DNA of 64,000 nucleotides from positions 3,875,416-3,939,415 of the forward strand of contig NC_022571.1 of NCBI RefSeq assembly GCF_000473995.1, in the 5' to 3' direction. Position 1 is the stretch's first letter, and each line of letters starts with the position of its first letter. The position numbers and the translations under genes are program-made. Under the pieces are notes generated by a model. It worked only from the letters and a program-made list of their open reading frames with translations, ran no database searches and had not been told where the DNA came from. This DNA is from Clostridium saccharobutylicum DSM 13864 (GTDB lineage Bacteria > Bacillota > Clostridia > Clostridiales > Clostridiaceae). Below, piece by piece: positions 9,895 through 18,842 of this stretch.

Positions 9895-10185
9895 TTTTAT
9901 TCTCCCTTAAAATAATTCTTTATTTTCATAATTTTAACAATACATATAATTATATACTAATTTAATCTATCTTTCTACAAAAATATACCGTTATAGTATT
10001 TTTTTGTTTACTATATTAGACGAATTTATTAAAAATATTATTTAATATTATTGACATATAACCTTTTATGGAAAAAGATAAATTATCGCTAAGAACATTA
10101 TAATTTTGCTTTTATTGTTTTTTTGTAGAAAGATACATGCAAATTAATTATGCAAATAAAAATAAAGGACAATAAACAACTACAT
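9895..10185. other. Left edge region of the prophage, no gene
   Basis: About 290 AT-rich bases between the chemoreceptor gene and the last prophage gene. It should contain the receptor's promoter and the left prophage boundary. I cannot identify an attachment site, an endolysin gene or a tRNA fragment here. Confidence 0.4.
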
Positions 10186-10290
10186 TTATTTCAAGATATT
10201 TAATGTATTATTAATTTGATCTATTTTGGACTTTAAATTTGTATTTTCAATTTGTAACTTACCCTTATCTTGTTGCAAAGATGCTATTTG
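10186..10290 (-). pseudogene. In-frame continuation of the holin gene after its stop
   Basis: Beyond the TAA that ends the holin frame at 10291-10293, the same frame runs open for 34 codons to a second TAA at 10186-10188. It encodes a polar coiled-coil tail (LQQDKGKLQIENTNLKSKID...). This looks like the original C terminus of the holin-like protein, cut off by a nonsense mutation. Confidence 0.6.
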
Positions 10291-10674
10291 TTATTTTGCC
10301 GAATCTTCTGTAATTACCGATTTACCTTTATTAACTTCTCCCGCTATAGCTTGCCTTAAATAGTCTATATTCTCTTGAGATAGCCCTGGTATCTTTTGCA
10401 ATAATAATTTATCAAATTCATCTGTCTTAGAACCTAAAACTTGTGCTACATTCTCTGTTATTCTAAACTTCTCTTCAATTATATCCCATACTTCTTTAGC
10501 AGTATTTAACTCTTCTTCATATCCTAAGCTTTTAATGTTTTTTTCAATTTCTTCTTTCTTCTTTGTTAATACTTCAATTAATATATCTCCAATAGTTTTA
10601 ATTGTTACTGCTAAAATTGCTACCACTGCTGTAGCTGCTATTGGAGCTATTTGACTAATTAATAATTCCTTCAT
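10291..10674 (-). CDS. Phage holin, LLH family (possibly truncated)
   Basis: A 127-residue protein with one N-terminal membrane segment (about 8-36, IAPIAATAVVAILAVTIKTIG) followed by a helical charged domain, the layout of the LL-H holin family that permeabilises the membrane at lysis. AAGGTGG precedes the ATG. It follows the XhlA gene as in other PBSX-like lysis cassettes, but the endolysin that normally comes next is absent. A 34-codon coiled-coil tail is cut off by an in-frame TAA. Confidence 0.75.
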   Translation of the reverse strand: MKELLISQIAPIAATAVVAILAVTIKTIGDILIEVLTKKKEEIEKNIKSLGYEEELNTAKEVWDIIEEKFRITENVAQVLGSKTDEFDKLLLQKIPGLSQENIDYLRQAIAGEVNKGKSVITEDSAK

Positions 10675-10704
10675 CTTTACATTCCACCTTTTTCAATTCT
10701 ACTT

Positions 10705-10750
10705 AACTATTCCTGTTTGAACTACATAACTATTCCTGTTTGAACTACAT
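10705..10750. repeat. Perfect 23-bp tandem duplication
   Basis: Bases 10705-10727 are repeated exactly at 10728-10750 (unit begins AACTATTCCTG). The duplication covers the 3' end of the XhlA gene, so the stop now in use lies inside the first copy on the plus-strand map. The encoded end changes from ...TGIVK to ...TGIVM. A recent replication slippage is the simplest explanation. Confidence 0.9.
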
Positions 10751-10955
10751 AAAAAAAGAAGCTTATCAAAGCTCCTCCTATTGCAGTTATAAACCATTTA
10801 ATCATATTGGTTAATGATTTAAGATTTTCACACAAATTTTTAATTTCTGTTTTAAGCTCTCTGCCATCTTGTTCTAACTTATCAAGTCGTTCACCATGAT
10901 TGTTAATTCTTCTTTCATGCGTTTCAATTTTATCTTTAATTAGTTCCTCATTCAT
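10722..10955 (-). CDS. xhlA: XhlA-like lysis protein
   Basis: A 77-residue protein with a charged coiled coil (ERRINNHGERLDKLEQDGRELK, residues about 14-35) and one C-terminal membrane helix (about 52-73). This is the architecture of haemolysin XhlA, which acts with a holin in PBSX-type lysis. AAGGAAG precedes the ATG. The final residue is altered by a 23-bp tandem duplication. Confidence 0.8.
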   Translation of the reverse strand: MNEELIKDKIETHERRINNHGERLDKLEQDGRELKTEIKNLCENLKSLTNMIKWFITAIGGALISFFFYVVQTGIVM

Positions 10956-10990
10956 GTACTGCTTCCTTTCTTCTTTTGGAGCAATAAAAA

Positions 10991-11008
10991 AAGACTTGCT
11001 AAAGTCTT
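10991..11008 (-). terminator. Intrinsic terminator inside the late operon
   Basis: On the minus strand AAGACTT and AAGTCTT form a 7-bp stem followed by a run of T. It lies between the fibre-region genes and the lysis genes, which should therefore rely on read-through, antitermination or a promoter of their own. Confidence 0.65.
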
Positions 11009-11045
11009 AATGTATTGCCGCTTATTGTATTATTTAATTTCTACT

Positions 11046-11315
11046 TTATTGTACATTAGTTTGTTGTGGATTTGCTTCCTTCTGTGAATTTACCTCAGTA
11101 TTATTATCTGTAGAATCTTTAGTTTTGTGAGCATCAGTTTCTACTGGTATTATCATTTCTCTAAACTCTGCATATTGCTCAGAAGTTATAGTTTCACCTG
11201 CCAAAAATATATTAAGTGTATTTGTTATTTCTTCTACATTTAAAGTATTATTAGCTTTCTCTCTTGTAATTCTACTTTTTAATATTTTACCTATTATTTC
11301 TTGCATTTTTGTCAT
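11046..11315 (-). CDS. Small phage protein of the tail-fibre region
   Basis: An 89-residue protein with a helical N terminus (about 1-55, including TLNIFLAGETITSEQYAEF) and a disordered Asn/Gln/Thr-rich tail. AGGAGTG overlaps the end of the upstream gene, so translation is coupled. Small proteins at this place in PBSX-like clusters (XkdX position) are often associated with fibres, but the sequence alone gives no function. Confidence 0.55.
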   Translation of the reverse strand: MTKMQEIIGKILKSRITREKANNTLNVEEITNTLNIFLAGETITSEQYAEFREMIIPVETDAHKTKDSTDNNTEVNSQKEANPQQTNVQ

Positions 11316-11316
11316 T

Positions 11317-11751
11317 TTACATCACTCCTAAAATTTTATTTTGTTCTTTTTGTAATATATAATTTTCAACCTCTGAAATATTATTTGAGTTTTGTTTTAA
11401 ATATTTTGATATATTTGAAATACTGTCATTTAAAGCTTGCTCATTTTTAACTTGCTGTGAATACTCAGTATTTCTCTCATCAATTTCTTCTTGGGTATAA
11501 TATTCAATTTCTAATTTTTTTGTTTCTATATTGACTTTATATGATTTTGATGTTGTTAATATATTAAAAAGCGTACCAAATTCTACTTCTACATAATCTA
11601 TATCATCAGGAATTTTATTTTTTAGGGAATCATATTTTTTCATGTCCTGTTCTTTTGTTGATTCTAAAATATCATCTTGTAATTCAGAAGTAATTTGAAG
11701 TATGTTACCAGTTGATATTTCATAATAAAATTTTGATTTAATTTGTGCCAT
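11317..11751 (-). CDS. Phage protein downstream of tail fibre (XkdW-like position)
   Basis: A 144-residue protein with a beta-rich first half (KFYYEISTGNILQIT) and a C-terminal helical region containing EEIDERNTEYSQQ and a likely coiled coil. Proteins at this position behind fibres in contractile phages are often fibre assembly chaperones or accessory fibre proteins; that role is inferred from position only. Confidence 0.55.
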   Translation of the reverse strand: MAQIKSKFYYEISTGNILQITSELQDDILESTKEQDMKKYDSLKNKIPDDIDYVEVEFGTLFNILTTSKSYKVNIETKKLEIEYYTQEEIDERNTEYSQQVKNEQALNDSISNISKYLKQNSNNISEVENYILQKEQNKILGVM

Positions 11752-11766
11752 ATATTATTCCTCCTA

Positions 11767-12801
11767 TTACGCACGTTTTACTGCTATCCAATTTGAAACT
11801 ACTGATGTATAATAAAAACCACGTACAGTAGTATTTCCTGATAAAGTTTTTCTTGGCATTCCTTGAGTCACAAAAATATTGCTATAATCTACTGGAACAT
11901 TAACATTACGATATTGAAGAGTATTTGCAATATTAGAGTAATCACAATATATTGTATCATCATCATTATCTAAAAATGAGTAAATTATTCTATTTGAATA
12001 TGTATCAAATACTGTATAAAAAGTATTTGATACACCCATTTCATTTCTCCAATCATAACAATATGCAGTTCCTGAAGCTGTAGTTGTTGTTATTACAAAA
12101 TCAGGTGTAAAATCTATGCAAGGAGTTAAATCTAAGTAAAAGTATATTTCATTTCTTGAAGTATTTCGAATAGACTTTGTAACTTGAGTAGTGCCTGTAG
12201 ATATTTTTCCAGCTGACATATTTCCTATGGCAGCAGCTAATTGCTCGCCACTCATACCACTATTTGCAGAGCCGCCTTTGTTATTAATAGCATCTGCTAC
12301 CTTAGATTTAACATTAGCGGCAGATTGAAAAAGCGATTGACCATTTACATATATATCTCCATTTGGTATCCATATACTACCAGAAGTGCTAATGTTACCA
12401 GTTCTAGCATCTATTGATACTGATGGTTTTCCTTGAACTCCAGTGTTTGGACATGCATTACTAATGCTAACTCCATACCAAGATGATATATCTATATTAT
12501 TTTTTTTATCCAATCCTGCATAATCATTTACATTATCTACCCTAATAGTATTAGAGTTTGCTCCTATGAGTCTATCATGAGAATGTGAATTAGCTGCGAA
12601 ATCACTAGCATGTTTTCCATCAACAGTATCAGCATTTAATCCTCTTTGCACACTTCCATCTTTTTTTACTGCATCACCTAAATTATCATTTATCTTTTTA
12701 AGTTGTGTATCTAAAATATCTGTATTGTAATTAATATCATCTATATTTACTACATCTGTCCCCTCTGGCTTTTTTAAACCGTAATTTGTAGTTTTTAACA
12801 T
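11767..12801 (-). CDS. Tail fibre protein
   Basis: A 344-residue fibre. The N terminus (TTNYGLKKPEGTDVVNIDDI) is the common baseplate-attachment segment of clostridial phage fibres, followed by the LNADTVDGKHASDFA motif seen in many tail fibre and collar proteins and by an HSHD-type metal-binding turn. The C-terminal half is beta-rich and probably binds the host receptor. AAAGGAG precedes the ATG. Overall length and content fit a short host-recognition fibre. Confidence 0.8.
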   Translation of the reverse strand: MLKTTNYGLKKPEGTDVVNIDDINYNTDILDTQLKKINDNLGDAVKKDGSVQRGLNADTVDGKHASDFAANSHSHDRLIGANSNTIRVDNVNDYAGLDKKNNIDISSWYGVSISNACPNTGVQGKPSVSIDARTGNISTSGSIWIPNGDIYVNGQSLFQSAANVKSKVADAINNKGGSANSGMSGEQLAAAIGNMSAGKISTGTTQVTKSIRNTSRNEIYFYLDLTPCIDFTPDFVITTTTASGTAYCYDWRNEMGVSNTFYTVFDTYSNRIIYSFLDNDDDTIYCDYSNIANTLQYRNVNVPVDYSNIFVTQGMPRKTLSGNTTVRGFYYTSVVSNWIAVKRA

Positions 12802-12815
12802 ACAATCACTCTCCT

Positions 12816-13433
12816 TTATTCATAAACTTTTAATTCATTCCAAGTTTCTGTTTTTGCATTATTCCAATTTAAATTCTTTTCATTCAAGAAATTCCATACC
12901 GTATACGTATATTTAAAATTATAAGAAAGATGTGCTGGCTTAATATCTTCCAGCATATTCTTAAACGCCTGCATATTCTTAGGAATACCCTTAACCCCTA
13001 TAAATTGTACTGTGAAAGAATAGCTATGATTATCTTCTATTATGTTTACTTCTCCTCCACTGAATGCTTCTGCAACATTTTTAATCATCTGCTTAGTTGT
13101 AGTTCCTTGACCACGTTTTTTTGCCTTAATTACTTCTCTTCTTTGCTCATAGCTCATGGCTAAATTAGTTTCAATCCCATATTCCTCTTCTAGATATATC
13201 AATCCCCAAGTTGCAGTATCTATAAAGAATTGCTTTAAAACATCTTGTGAGTAATACAAAAGGCTACCTATCTCTGTGCCTTGCACATAATAAATAGCCT
13301 TCATCTCTGGTATTTCAGATATAAAAGTTGGTACATATTTAGTTAAATCAACGAAGTATTTTTTTAATTCTTCCGAACTTAAAATGTCTTCTGCATATTT
13401 AACTAATCCATATTTAGTTGTTCCATATTCCAA
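12816..13433 (-). CDS. Baseplate wedge protein, DUF2313 / XkdU-like (gpI family)
   Basis: A 205-residue protein matching the family that follows gpJ in contractile tails (YmfQ/XkdU, DUF2313): DTATWGLIYLEEEYGI near residue 70 and the basic segment YEQRREVIKAKKRGQGTTT near 95-113. It belongs to the baseplate wedge. Translation starts at a TTG 7 bases after AAAGGGGG. In PBSX this gene directly follows the gpJ homologue, whereas here an 837-residue fibre gene lies between them. Confidence 0.85.
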   Translation of the reverse strand: MEYGTTKYGLVKYAEDILSSEELKKYFVDLTKYVPTFISEIPEMKAIYYVQGTEIGSLLYYSQDVLKQFFIDTATWGLIYLEEEYGIETNLAMSYEQRREVIKAKKRGQGTTTKQMIKNVAEAFSGGEVNIIEDNHSYSFTVQFIGVKGIPKNMQAFKNMLEDIKPAHLSYNFKYTYTVWNFLNEKNLNWNNAKTETWNELKVYE

Positions 13434-13435
13434 TA

Positions 13436-15949
13436 CTATACCCCCTTTACATCATTCCATGTCAGTTGTTTTTTTAAATTTGCACAATTTACTTTACTGC
13501 CTGCAGGTAATGTTGTTATTAAAGGCTGTTTATTATAAAAAACTATATTCGTATTAATTATTGGTGTAAAAATTAATGTATCCCAATCTTGGACAGTTTT
13601 ATAATAAAGTTCAACTGTTGTAATACTTGTTGTGTTTTGCGTAATTACAGCTATAAAATTATTTTCAGATACCACTTCACTATCAGAAATTTTCAAATCT
13701 ATTCCTGGCGTAGTCCCTAATGAACTTTGTTGTTTTACTCTAAAATAAAGTTTACCTTTTATTTGAGTATAATTACCAGATCCTGCACTTGTTATTTCTA
13801 CTACCGCATTGCCATCTACATATTGGCTAGTAATTGATATAGCTGCTATTTTGGTAAATAAACCTGCTGTTCCTCCACCATTGGTAGAAACTGAATAGAA
13901 TTTTAATGATTGAGCAACATCAACAATTCCATCTCCATCTTTATCATAAGTAGATTTAAACATATCTCCATAGCCTGCTTTAGATATCTGGTCTTTTGTT
14001 GCATATTTAGCATCGGACTCAGATTCAGTATAATATCTATCATCATGTGTATGACCATTAGCACTAGCTCCAAGATCTGATGGTGTAGGTTTATTATTAG
14101 ATGTATATATTGTATCCCAATTATCCCATACATTAGACCTTAAATTTCTTTTATATAGATAAGTTGGTGCATTATTTGTACTCCCAGATCCATAACCGCA
14201 TAAATATTGTACTGACCAAGAATCTTCATGTGATATTACAATTATGTAATACCATCCATTTGTTGGTGCATTACTCATATTACAACCTTTATAAAATCCT
14301 GTTTTTTGTAGTGTATTTAAATTACATCCTCCTACATCTTTTGCAGGACCTCCTAATCCAAATCCACTAGGAGCAAAATCATTTGGCGATTTGCCTTGTA
14401 ATTTATCCGCATCTAATCCGCTTCCTGCACCGTCATTTCCCGCATGCCATACAGTATTTCTATTAACTTTCATACCATTATTATCGGGAACTTTAAAATT
14501 AAAAATATCATTTCCATCATTTGTGATTGTGAATGTCATCTCAGTAGCTTCTCCACCATTGAGATTTTCTAAAGTTATTGTTGCAGTATCGCCGCTACCT
14601 CCAAAAGAATTATTTGGAAAAGATATCCCCCCATTACTTCCAGGCATTATTATCAATCTGCCATTCATGGTATCTCCTGCTTTATTTACTGGTGTATAAC
14701 CCAAATTATCTTGTTTGCGATTCCATTTATCTCTTTCTACTTGTGTTATATGCCTTACTGTATCACTAATATGTGTATAAGCAGAATTCCAAGCATCTAA
14801 TAGAGATTGCGAGATTGCATCTATAATACTTTTATTAGAATGAACATGCTTCTTACTATTCATATCATCATGATCTATTTTATCTTGTTTAGACATTTTT
14901 CCATCAACATCCTTAGTTGCTAATGGAATAGAATTAGCTGAAATGGGAATCCAACTTGTTCCACTATATCTATAAGTTATATCTGTATCTTTAACATTTA
15001 CTGTCCATCCATCGTCTGGGGTTGAATAAGTTTTAGCTATATCTGAATAAGTGGCTACAGATTCCTTCCAGTCCATATTACTAACAACTTGATTAATTTT
15101 ATTATCAACTTCATTTCTACTGTATTTATCATCCCAATTAGGTTTATTAACATTAATTGTGTTTGTTATACTGCTTTCAGCTGCTTTAGCACGAGTAATT
15201 TCTAAATTAAGATTATTAGTTATAGTATTTTCTGCATTTGAAGCTCTATTTACTTCATTAGCTAAATTAGTGCTTAAAGTCCCCTCTACACTCTTAGCTC
15301 TATTAATCTCATTATTTAAATTATTGTTAGTAGCATTTAAACTATCAGTTAAATCTTTCTCTGCACCCTTTGCTCTAGAAATTTCTGCATTAAGATTATT
15401 GGTTATACTATTCTCAGCCCCATTAGCTCTACTAACTTCATTATTTAAATTATTAGTTATAATCTGCTCCGAATTTTTTGCTCTATTAGATTCATTTGTA
15501 AGATTATCACTTATAATCTTTTCAACATTTTTTGCTCTTTCTACTTCATTATTCAAATTATCAGTTAAAACTTTTTCAGCATTTTTAGCTCGATCGATTT
15601 CATTATTAAGATTATTTTGAGTATCTAAAATTGCATCCTGAACTTTATTAATGTCTTCTGCTTCAACTGTATCTCCATTAGTTTCATAACTTATATAAAG
15701 TTTATCTATCTTGCTAAAAATCTTAATTACGTTTTTCCAAGGTGTTAAACTTGGCGTTGAAATAATATATGTTTGTACTCTATCCCCTGTAAGTTTTGGC
15801 CCTGTATAAACATTTAATGTTTTTAAATTCACATTATCATGAATTAACTCTGCTTCATAAACACCATTATTCACGGTTATTTCTTCTTCTATAACGTAAG
15901 TGTTATTTTCTAATTTATTTAATTTTTCTATAAATTTACTTACCTGCAT
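13436..15949 (-). CDS. Large tail fibre with coiled-coil repeats and pyocin-knob-like domain
   Basis: An 837-residue structural protein. Residues about 1-110 form a baseplate-type N-terminal domain. Residues 113-263 consist of eight 18-residue repeats of the form NLNNEIxRAKxAExxITN, which predict a trimeric coiled-coil shaft. Then follow beta-rich segments, a DGKMSKQDKIDHDDM turn, LDADKLQGKSPNDFAPSG, a pyocin-knob-like domain (about 530-600, ending NVWDNWDTIYTS) and a C-terminal receptor-binding region. The start ATG touches the stop of the gpJ gene, so translation is coupled. Gene order J-fibre-DUF2313 is unusual. Confidence 0.82.
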   Translation of the reverse strand: MQVSKFIEKLNKLENNTYVIEEEITVNNGVYEAELIHDNVNLKTLNVYTGPKLTGDRVQTYIISTPSLTPWKNVIKIFSKIDKLYISYETNGDTVEAEDINKVQDAILDTQNNLNNEIDRAKNAEKVLTDNLNNEVERAKNVEKIISDNLTNESNRAKNSEQIITNNLNNEVSRANGAENSITNNLNAEISRAKGAEKDLTDSLNATNNNLNNEINRAKSVEGTLSTNLANEVNRASNAENTITNNLNLEITRAKAAESSITNTINVNKPNWDDKYSRNEVDNKINQVVSNMDWKESVATYSDIAKTYSTPDDGWTVNVKDTDITYRYSGTSWIPISANSIPLATKDVDGKMSKQDKIDHDDMNSKKHVHSNKSIIDAISQSLLDAWNSAYTHISDTVRHITQVERDKWNRKQDNLGYTPVNKAGDTMNGRLIIMPGSNGGISFPNNSFGGSGDTATITLENLNGGEATEMTFTITNDGNDIFNFKVPDNNGMKVNRNTVWHAGNDGAGSGLDADKLQGKSPNDFAPSGFGLGGPAKDVGGCNLNTLQKTGFYKGCNMSNAPTNGWYYIIVISHEDSWSVQYLCGYGSGSTNNAPTYLYKRNLRSNVWDNWDTIYTSNNKPTPSDLGASANGHTHDDRYYTESESDAKYATKDQISKAGYGDMFKSTYDKDGDGIVDVAQSLKFYSVSTNGGGTAGLFTKIAAISITSQYVDGNAVVEITSAGSGNYTQIKGKLYFRVKQQSSLGTTPGIDLKISDSEVVSENNFIAVITQNTTSITTVELYYKTVQDWDTLIFTPIINTNIVFYNKQPLITTLPAGSKVNCANLKKQLTWNDVKGV
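15161..15613. repeat. Coding repeats: eight copies of a 54-bp unit
   Basis: Within the large fibre gene, eight imperfect 54-bp units encode the 18-residue coiled-coil repeat, with a 21-bp insertion before the sixth. The low-complexity codon pattern also leaves the opposite strand open for about 150 codons. Copy number change here would lengthen or shorten the fibre shaft. Confidence 0.8.
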
Positions 15950-17047
15950 CTAAATCACCCCTAATGCAGTTTTTCCTATTACTGCAATTTCTTCATCAGC
16001 TAAACTTATATTAAAGGTAGAATTATTTATCTTAAAATCTGTATAATCTAATACACCAGTAGTATTTAATAAAATACTACCTATTTTAGCATAGCTTATA
16101 GAAGAAGCTTTAAATGCAACACTTTGTAAATATTCTACAACCGAATTAATAAATTCTGTTTGTATCATTCCTAAATTTAAGCCATTTACTATTGTTACAT
16201 TTGCGGTTATATCTATTGATTTTTCTACTGCACTTACAACACTTACATTTGCACCTATCGGTCTTACTTCTTCTATATGATTAAACGTGTCTTTAACAAG
16301 TTCATCACTTGCTTTATTTTTATTGCTATCTACAATGACTACTTTTACAGTTCCAGGTCCATTTGCAAGTGGAAACACCTTAGCTGCTCCTACACCAGTT
16401 ACCTCCAGTGCCCAATTTAAATAATGATACTTATTTCCGCTTGTAGCAGGTGTTTGTGATTTTTGAATTATTCTTTCTCTAAAGTCATCATCATTTTCTA
16501 TATCTACACCATATTTGAATATCTTTACATTTGAAACTGATTTAACTCCATTAATTGATGTTACCAAAATTGTTATATTTCCTACAGCTACATTTCCTAT
16601 TGTCCCAGCAGTCAAACATTCAGCATTTATTTCTACTGTTCCATCTGTTCCTATGGATTTAGTTTCAACTATTGAAAATCCAATAGATTCTTGTGTATCT
16701 GTAGCTGGAGTTGATACTATCTTTCCTTTTTGTATTTGAGTACCAGCTACACCCGTAAATTTTATAGTTTGTATAGTGCTAATAGCATATTTTCTTGTCA
16801 AACCATTTTCGCTACCCTTTAAATCCAAATATTCTCCTGTTGATGTTTTAGTAATTCCTAGCTTTAATATATTTTGCAGACCAATGTTTTTACTTCTTGC
16901 TATTTCTTTTGCAGCTGGAATTGTTGCATCCCAAAATAAATCTCCTTCAATTGTATTTATATTTTCTGGAGCTTGATTTAACATTCTCTTATGAATATCA
17001 TAAGCCGTTTCTTTTAAAAAATCTGGAATTGTTATATCTGTACCCAA
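15950..17047 (-). CDS. Baseplate protein J family (XkdT-like)
   Basis: A 365-residue baseplate wedge protein of the Baseplate_J/gp47 family. Diagnostic features are the N-terminal IPDFLKETAYDIHKRML, the central GTIGNVAVGNITILVTSINGV-type segment (about residues 150-170) and DDDFRERIIQKSQTPATSGN (about 190-210). It forms the inner baseplate that triggers sheath contraction. The start is TTG, 5-8 bases after GGGGTGAT, overlapping the end of the DUF2634 gene region. Confidence 0.9.
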   Translation of the reverse strand: MGTDITIPDFLKETAYDIHKRMLNQAPENINTIEGDLFWDATIPAAKEIARSKNIGLQNILKLGITKTSTGEYLDLKGSENGLTRKYAISTIQTIKFTGVAGTQIQKGKIVSTPATDTQESIGFSIVETKSIGTDGTVEINAECLTAGTIGNVAVGNITILVTSINGVKSVSNVKIFKYGVDIENDDDFRERIIQKSQTPATSGNKYHYLNWALEVTGVGAAKVFPLANGPGTVKVVIVDSNKNKASDELVKDTFNHIEEVRPIGANVSVVSAVEKSIDITANVTIVNGLNLGMIQTEFINSVVEYLQSVAFKASSISYAKIGSILLNTTGVLDYTDFKINNSTFNISLADEEIAVIGKTALGVI

Positions 17048-17051
17048 TTAA

Positions 17052-17489
17052 TCACCCCACTTTCTCATTACTTGTCAATATTTTCTGTTCTTTTTTAATA
17101 GTTGTAACTACATATGTGTAATAAACTTCACCATTTTCCCATCTGAAATCAAAATCATCTACGCTTGAAGTCATTGGATGAGTCAATAGAGCTTCTTGAG
17201 TTATTCTTTTAATCTCAAGCTCCATTGCTTTTTTGTCTATATTTTTTGAAATTGAATCCCTGCCAAATCTAGATGAATAAGCCATGTATTTATATCTGTC
17301 AGTCATCATTGCTAATTGACACCATTGTATATAGGCTTCAAAAGAATTCAAAACTTTTACTGTTCCATCTGGATTTTTTATAAACTCTCCAGTTTCTAAA
17401 TTTACTGCATATGATCCTTTAAAATCTATTTTCTTATTTTCTTTTGCTGTAACAGCTTGTAAACTATTAATAGGAAATAAATTAGCCAT
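17052..17489 (-). CDS. Phage baseplate protein, DUF2634 / XkdS-like
   Basis: A 145-residue protein matching XkdS (DUF2634, gpW/gp25-like baseplate wedge component): IDFKGSYAVNLETGEF near residue 20 and RFGRDSISKNID near 95. It sits between the DUF2577 and gpJ genes exactly as in PBSX. Its start overlaps the preceding gene by 8 bases. Confidence 0.85.
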   Translation of the reverse strand: MANLFPINSLQAVTAKENKKIDFKGSYAVNLETGEFIKNPDGTVKVLNSFEAYIQWCQLAMMTDRYKYMAYSSRFGRDSISKNIDKKAMELEIKRITQEALLTHPMTSSVDDFDFRWENGEVYYTYVVTTIKKEQKILTSNEKVG

Positions 17490-17820
17490 TTTTAACCACC
17501 CTTCCTATAATTATATTGTCAGCACCAAATTGAGCTACCAATACTCTATCCCCTGCTGTTAGTTTTTTAATATTACTCGGAGTTTTAATTTCATGTAAGT
17601 GATCTCCATTAGTTTCAGTATTATAGTTATCTTCTAATTTTAAATAATCAAGAATCATATAATCTGTAAATTCATATTTAAAATTGTCTAGCTTAAGTCC
17701 ATATTCTGTTAATGTTCCAAGGGTAAGTCCTGTTCCATCCATAGCTCCATTTATTATCTTTGTTGTATTACTATGCACTGTTCTAGCTATTTCATTAAAT
17801 ATATCACCATTACTGTTCAC
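17482..17820 (-). CDS. Phage protein DUF2577 / XkdR-like
   Basis: A 112-residue protein with the DUF2577 pattern: a GLTLGTLTEYGLKLDNF segment followed by a small beta-barrel with LTAGDRVLVAQFGADNIIIGRV at the C terminus (OB-like, as in spike/hub proteins). In PBSX-like phages it lies between XkdQ and XkdS and is thought to be part of the tail tip. GTG start with AAGGAGG upstream, overlapping the previous gene by 11 bases. Confidence 0.83.
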   Translation of the reverse strand: MNSNGDIFNEIARTVHSNTTKIINGAMDGTGLTLGTLTEYGLKLDNFKYEFTDYMILDYLKLEDNYNTETNGDHLHEIKTPSNIKKLTAGDRVLVAQFGADNIIIGRVVKNG

Positions 17821-18838
17821 TATAGAATTTCCTCCTTACATCTTCCATTTTCATTACTGTCAAACTCATCTTGTTACTTGAACCAAGTGTATGAGTAATC
17901 TCAGTAATACAAAGTATCTCTCCATAAACATTGACTGTATTTCCAGCATGAAGTGTGTTTATATCATCACAGCAATTAATTGTTTTACTTGCTTCTCCAT
18001 TTGAAAAAAGGCTATTTGCCTTAGTCTCTGCCTTAGAATAATCGTCAACCTTATCATCTTGAACTATTTTTTGTATTGTTCCATAAGTTTCTGTATCTTT
18101 CTTGAAAGTTCCTATTATTGGAGATAATACAAGTTCATTATTAGAACTAGAGCTATTAGAGTCACTATCATCTTTAGAGCTACTTGAATTATTATCATTT
18201 GTTTTTTCTTTTCCTAAAACTTTAACTTGTGTAACTGCTCCATCTAAACTATCCTTTTCATCTAATTCTTCCATTATGTTATCTAATTCATAAATAAAAA
18301 TATTAGATCCTAATTCAAACAAATCTAAATTAACATCCATTCTAAATCTATAAAGCTTCCCATCCTTTTGAGCAGTTTCTTTCAAATCCTTTTTCATCAT
18401 GCTATAAAGAGATTCTTTTCTTTTATCTTTTGATAGTTTAATCTCTGTATCTTCAAAATACCCTATTGGTATTCCCCAATCATTAGCAATAATCGTTGCT
18501 CTCTCTGCAGCAGTTTGTCCCTCTGTCCATAAATATTCATCTTCTGATTCTTCAATATAAACTGTTCGTTCCTTGCCTGTTATGGATATCTTTTTTGACT
18601 TCTTATTTTTGCTTATATCCCATATAACGCCACTAAATATCTGAGCATAGTTTCCACTTCCAAATTCATAATCAAAAAGTTCAATAGAATCACCTTTAGC
18701 TATTCCTATGGATTTTAGATCATCTGTTTCTATAATAGCAATATCCATAGTATACGCTATTGCATCTAAGGCATCCTTTAAAGTTACAGATTCACTTAAA
18801 AGCTGTATTTTATACTTATTTTTCAAAATCAAATCCAT
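17810..18838 (-). CDS. Tail hub protein, XkdQ-like (gpD family)
   Basis: A 342-residue protein resembling XkdQ, the hub protein equivalent to gpD/gp27. Residues about 55-130 (DYEFGSGNYAQIFSGVIWDISK...) and the C-terminal GNTVNVYGEILCITEITHTLG (about 300-320) are characteristic. A Ser/Asp/Asn-rich linker (about 215-235, NNSSSSKDDSDSNSSSSN) separates the domains and is probably disordered. AAGGTGTG precedes the ATG. Confidence 0.82.
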   Translation of the reverse strand: MDLILKNKYKIQLLSESVTLKDALDAIAYTMDIAIIETDDLKSIGIAKGDSIELFDYEFGSGNYAQIFSGVIWDISKNKKSKKISITGKERTVYIEESEDEYLWTEGQTAAERATIIANDWGIPIGYFEDTEIKLSKDKRKESLYSMMKKDLKETAQKDGKLYRFRMDVNLDLFELGSNIFIYELDNIMEELDEKDSLDGAVTQVKVLGKEKTNDNNSSSSKDDSDSNSSSSNNELVLSPIIGTFKKDTETYGTIQKIVQDDKVDDYSKAETKANSLFSNGEASKTINCCDDINTLHAGNTVNVYGEILCITEITHTLGSSNKMSLTVMKMEDVRRKFYSEQ

Positions 18839-18842
18839 AAAA

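Noticed and set aside
15159..15620. Long plus-strand reading frame opposite the fibre repeats
   Set aside because: It exists only because the coding repeat on the minus strand lacks complementary stop codons; its product is a Leu/Ala/Ser-rich repeat with no ribosome binding site.
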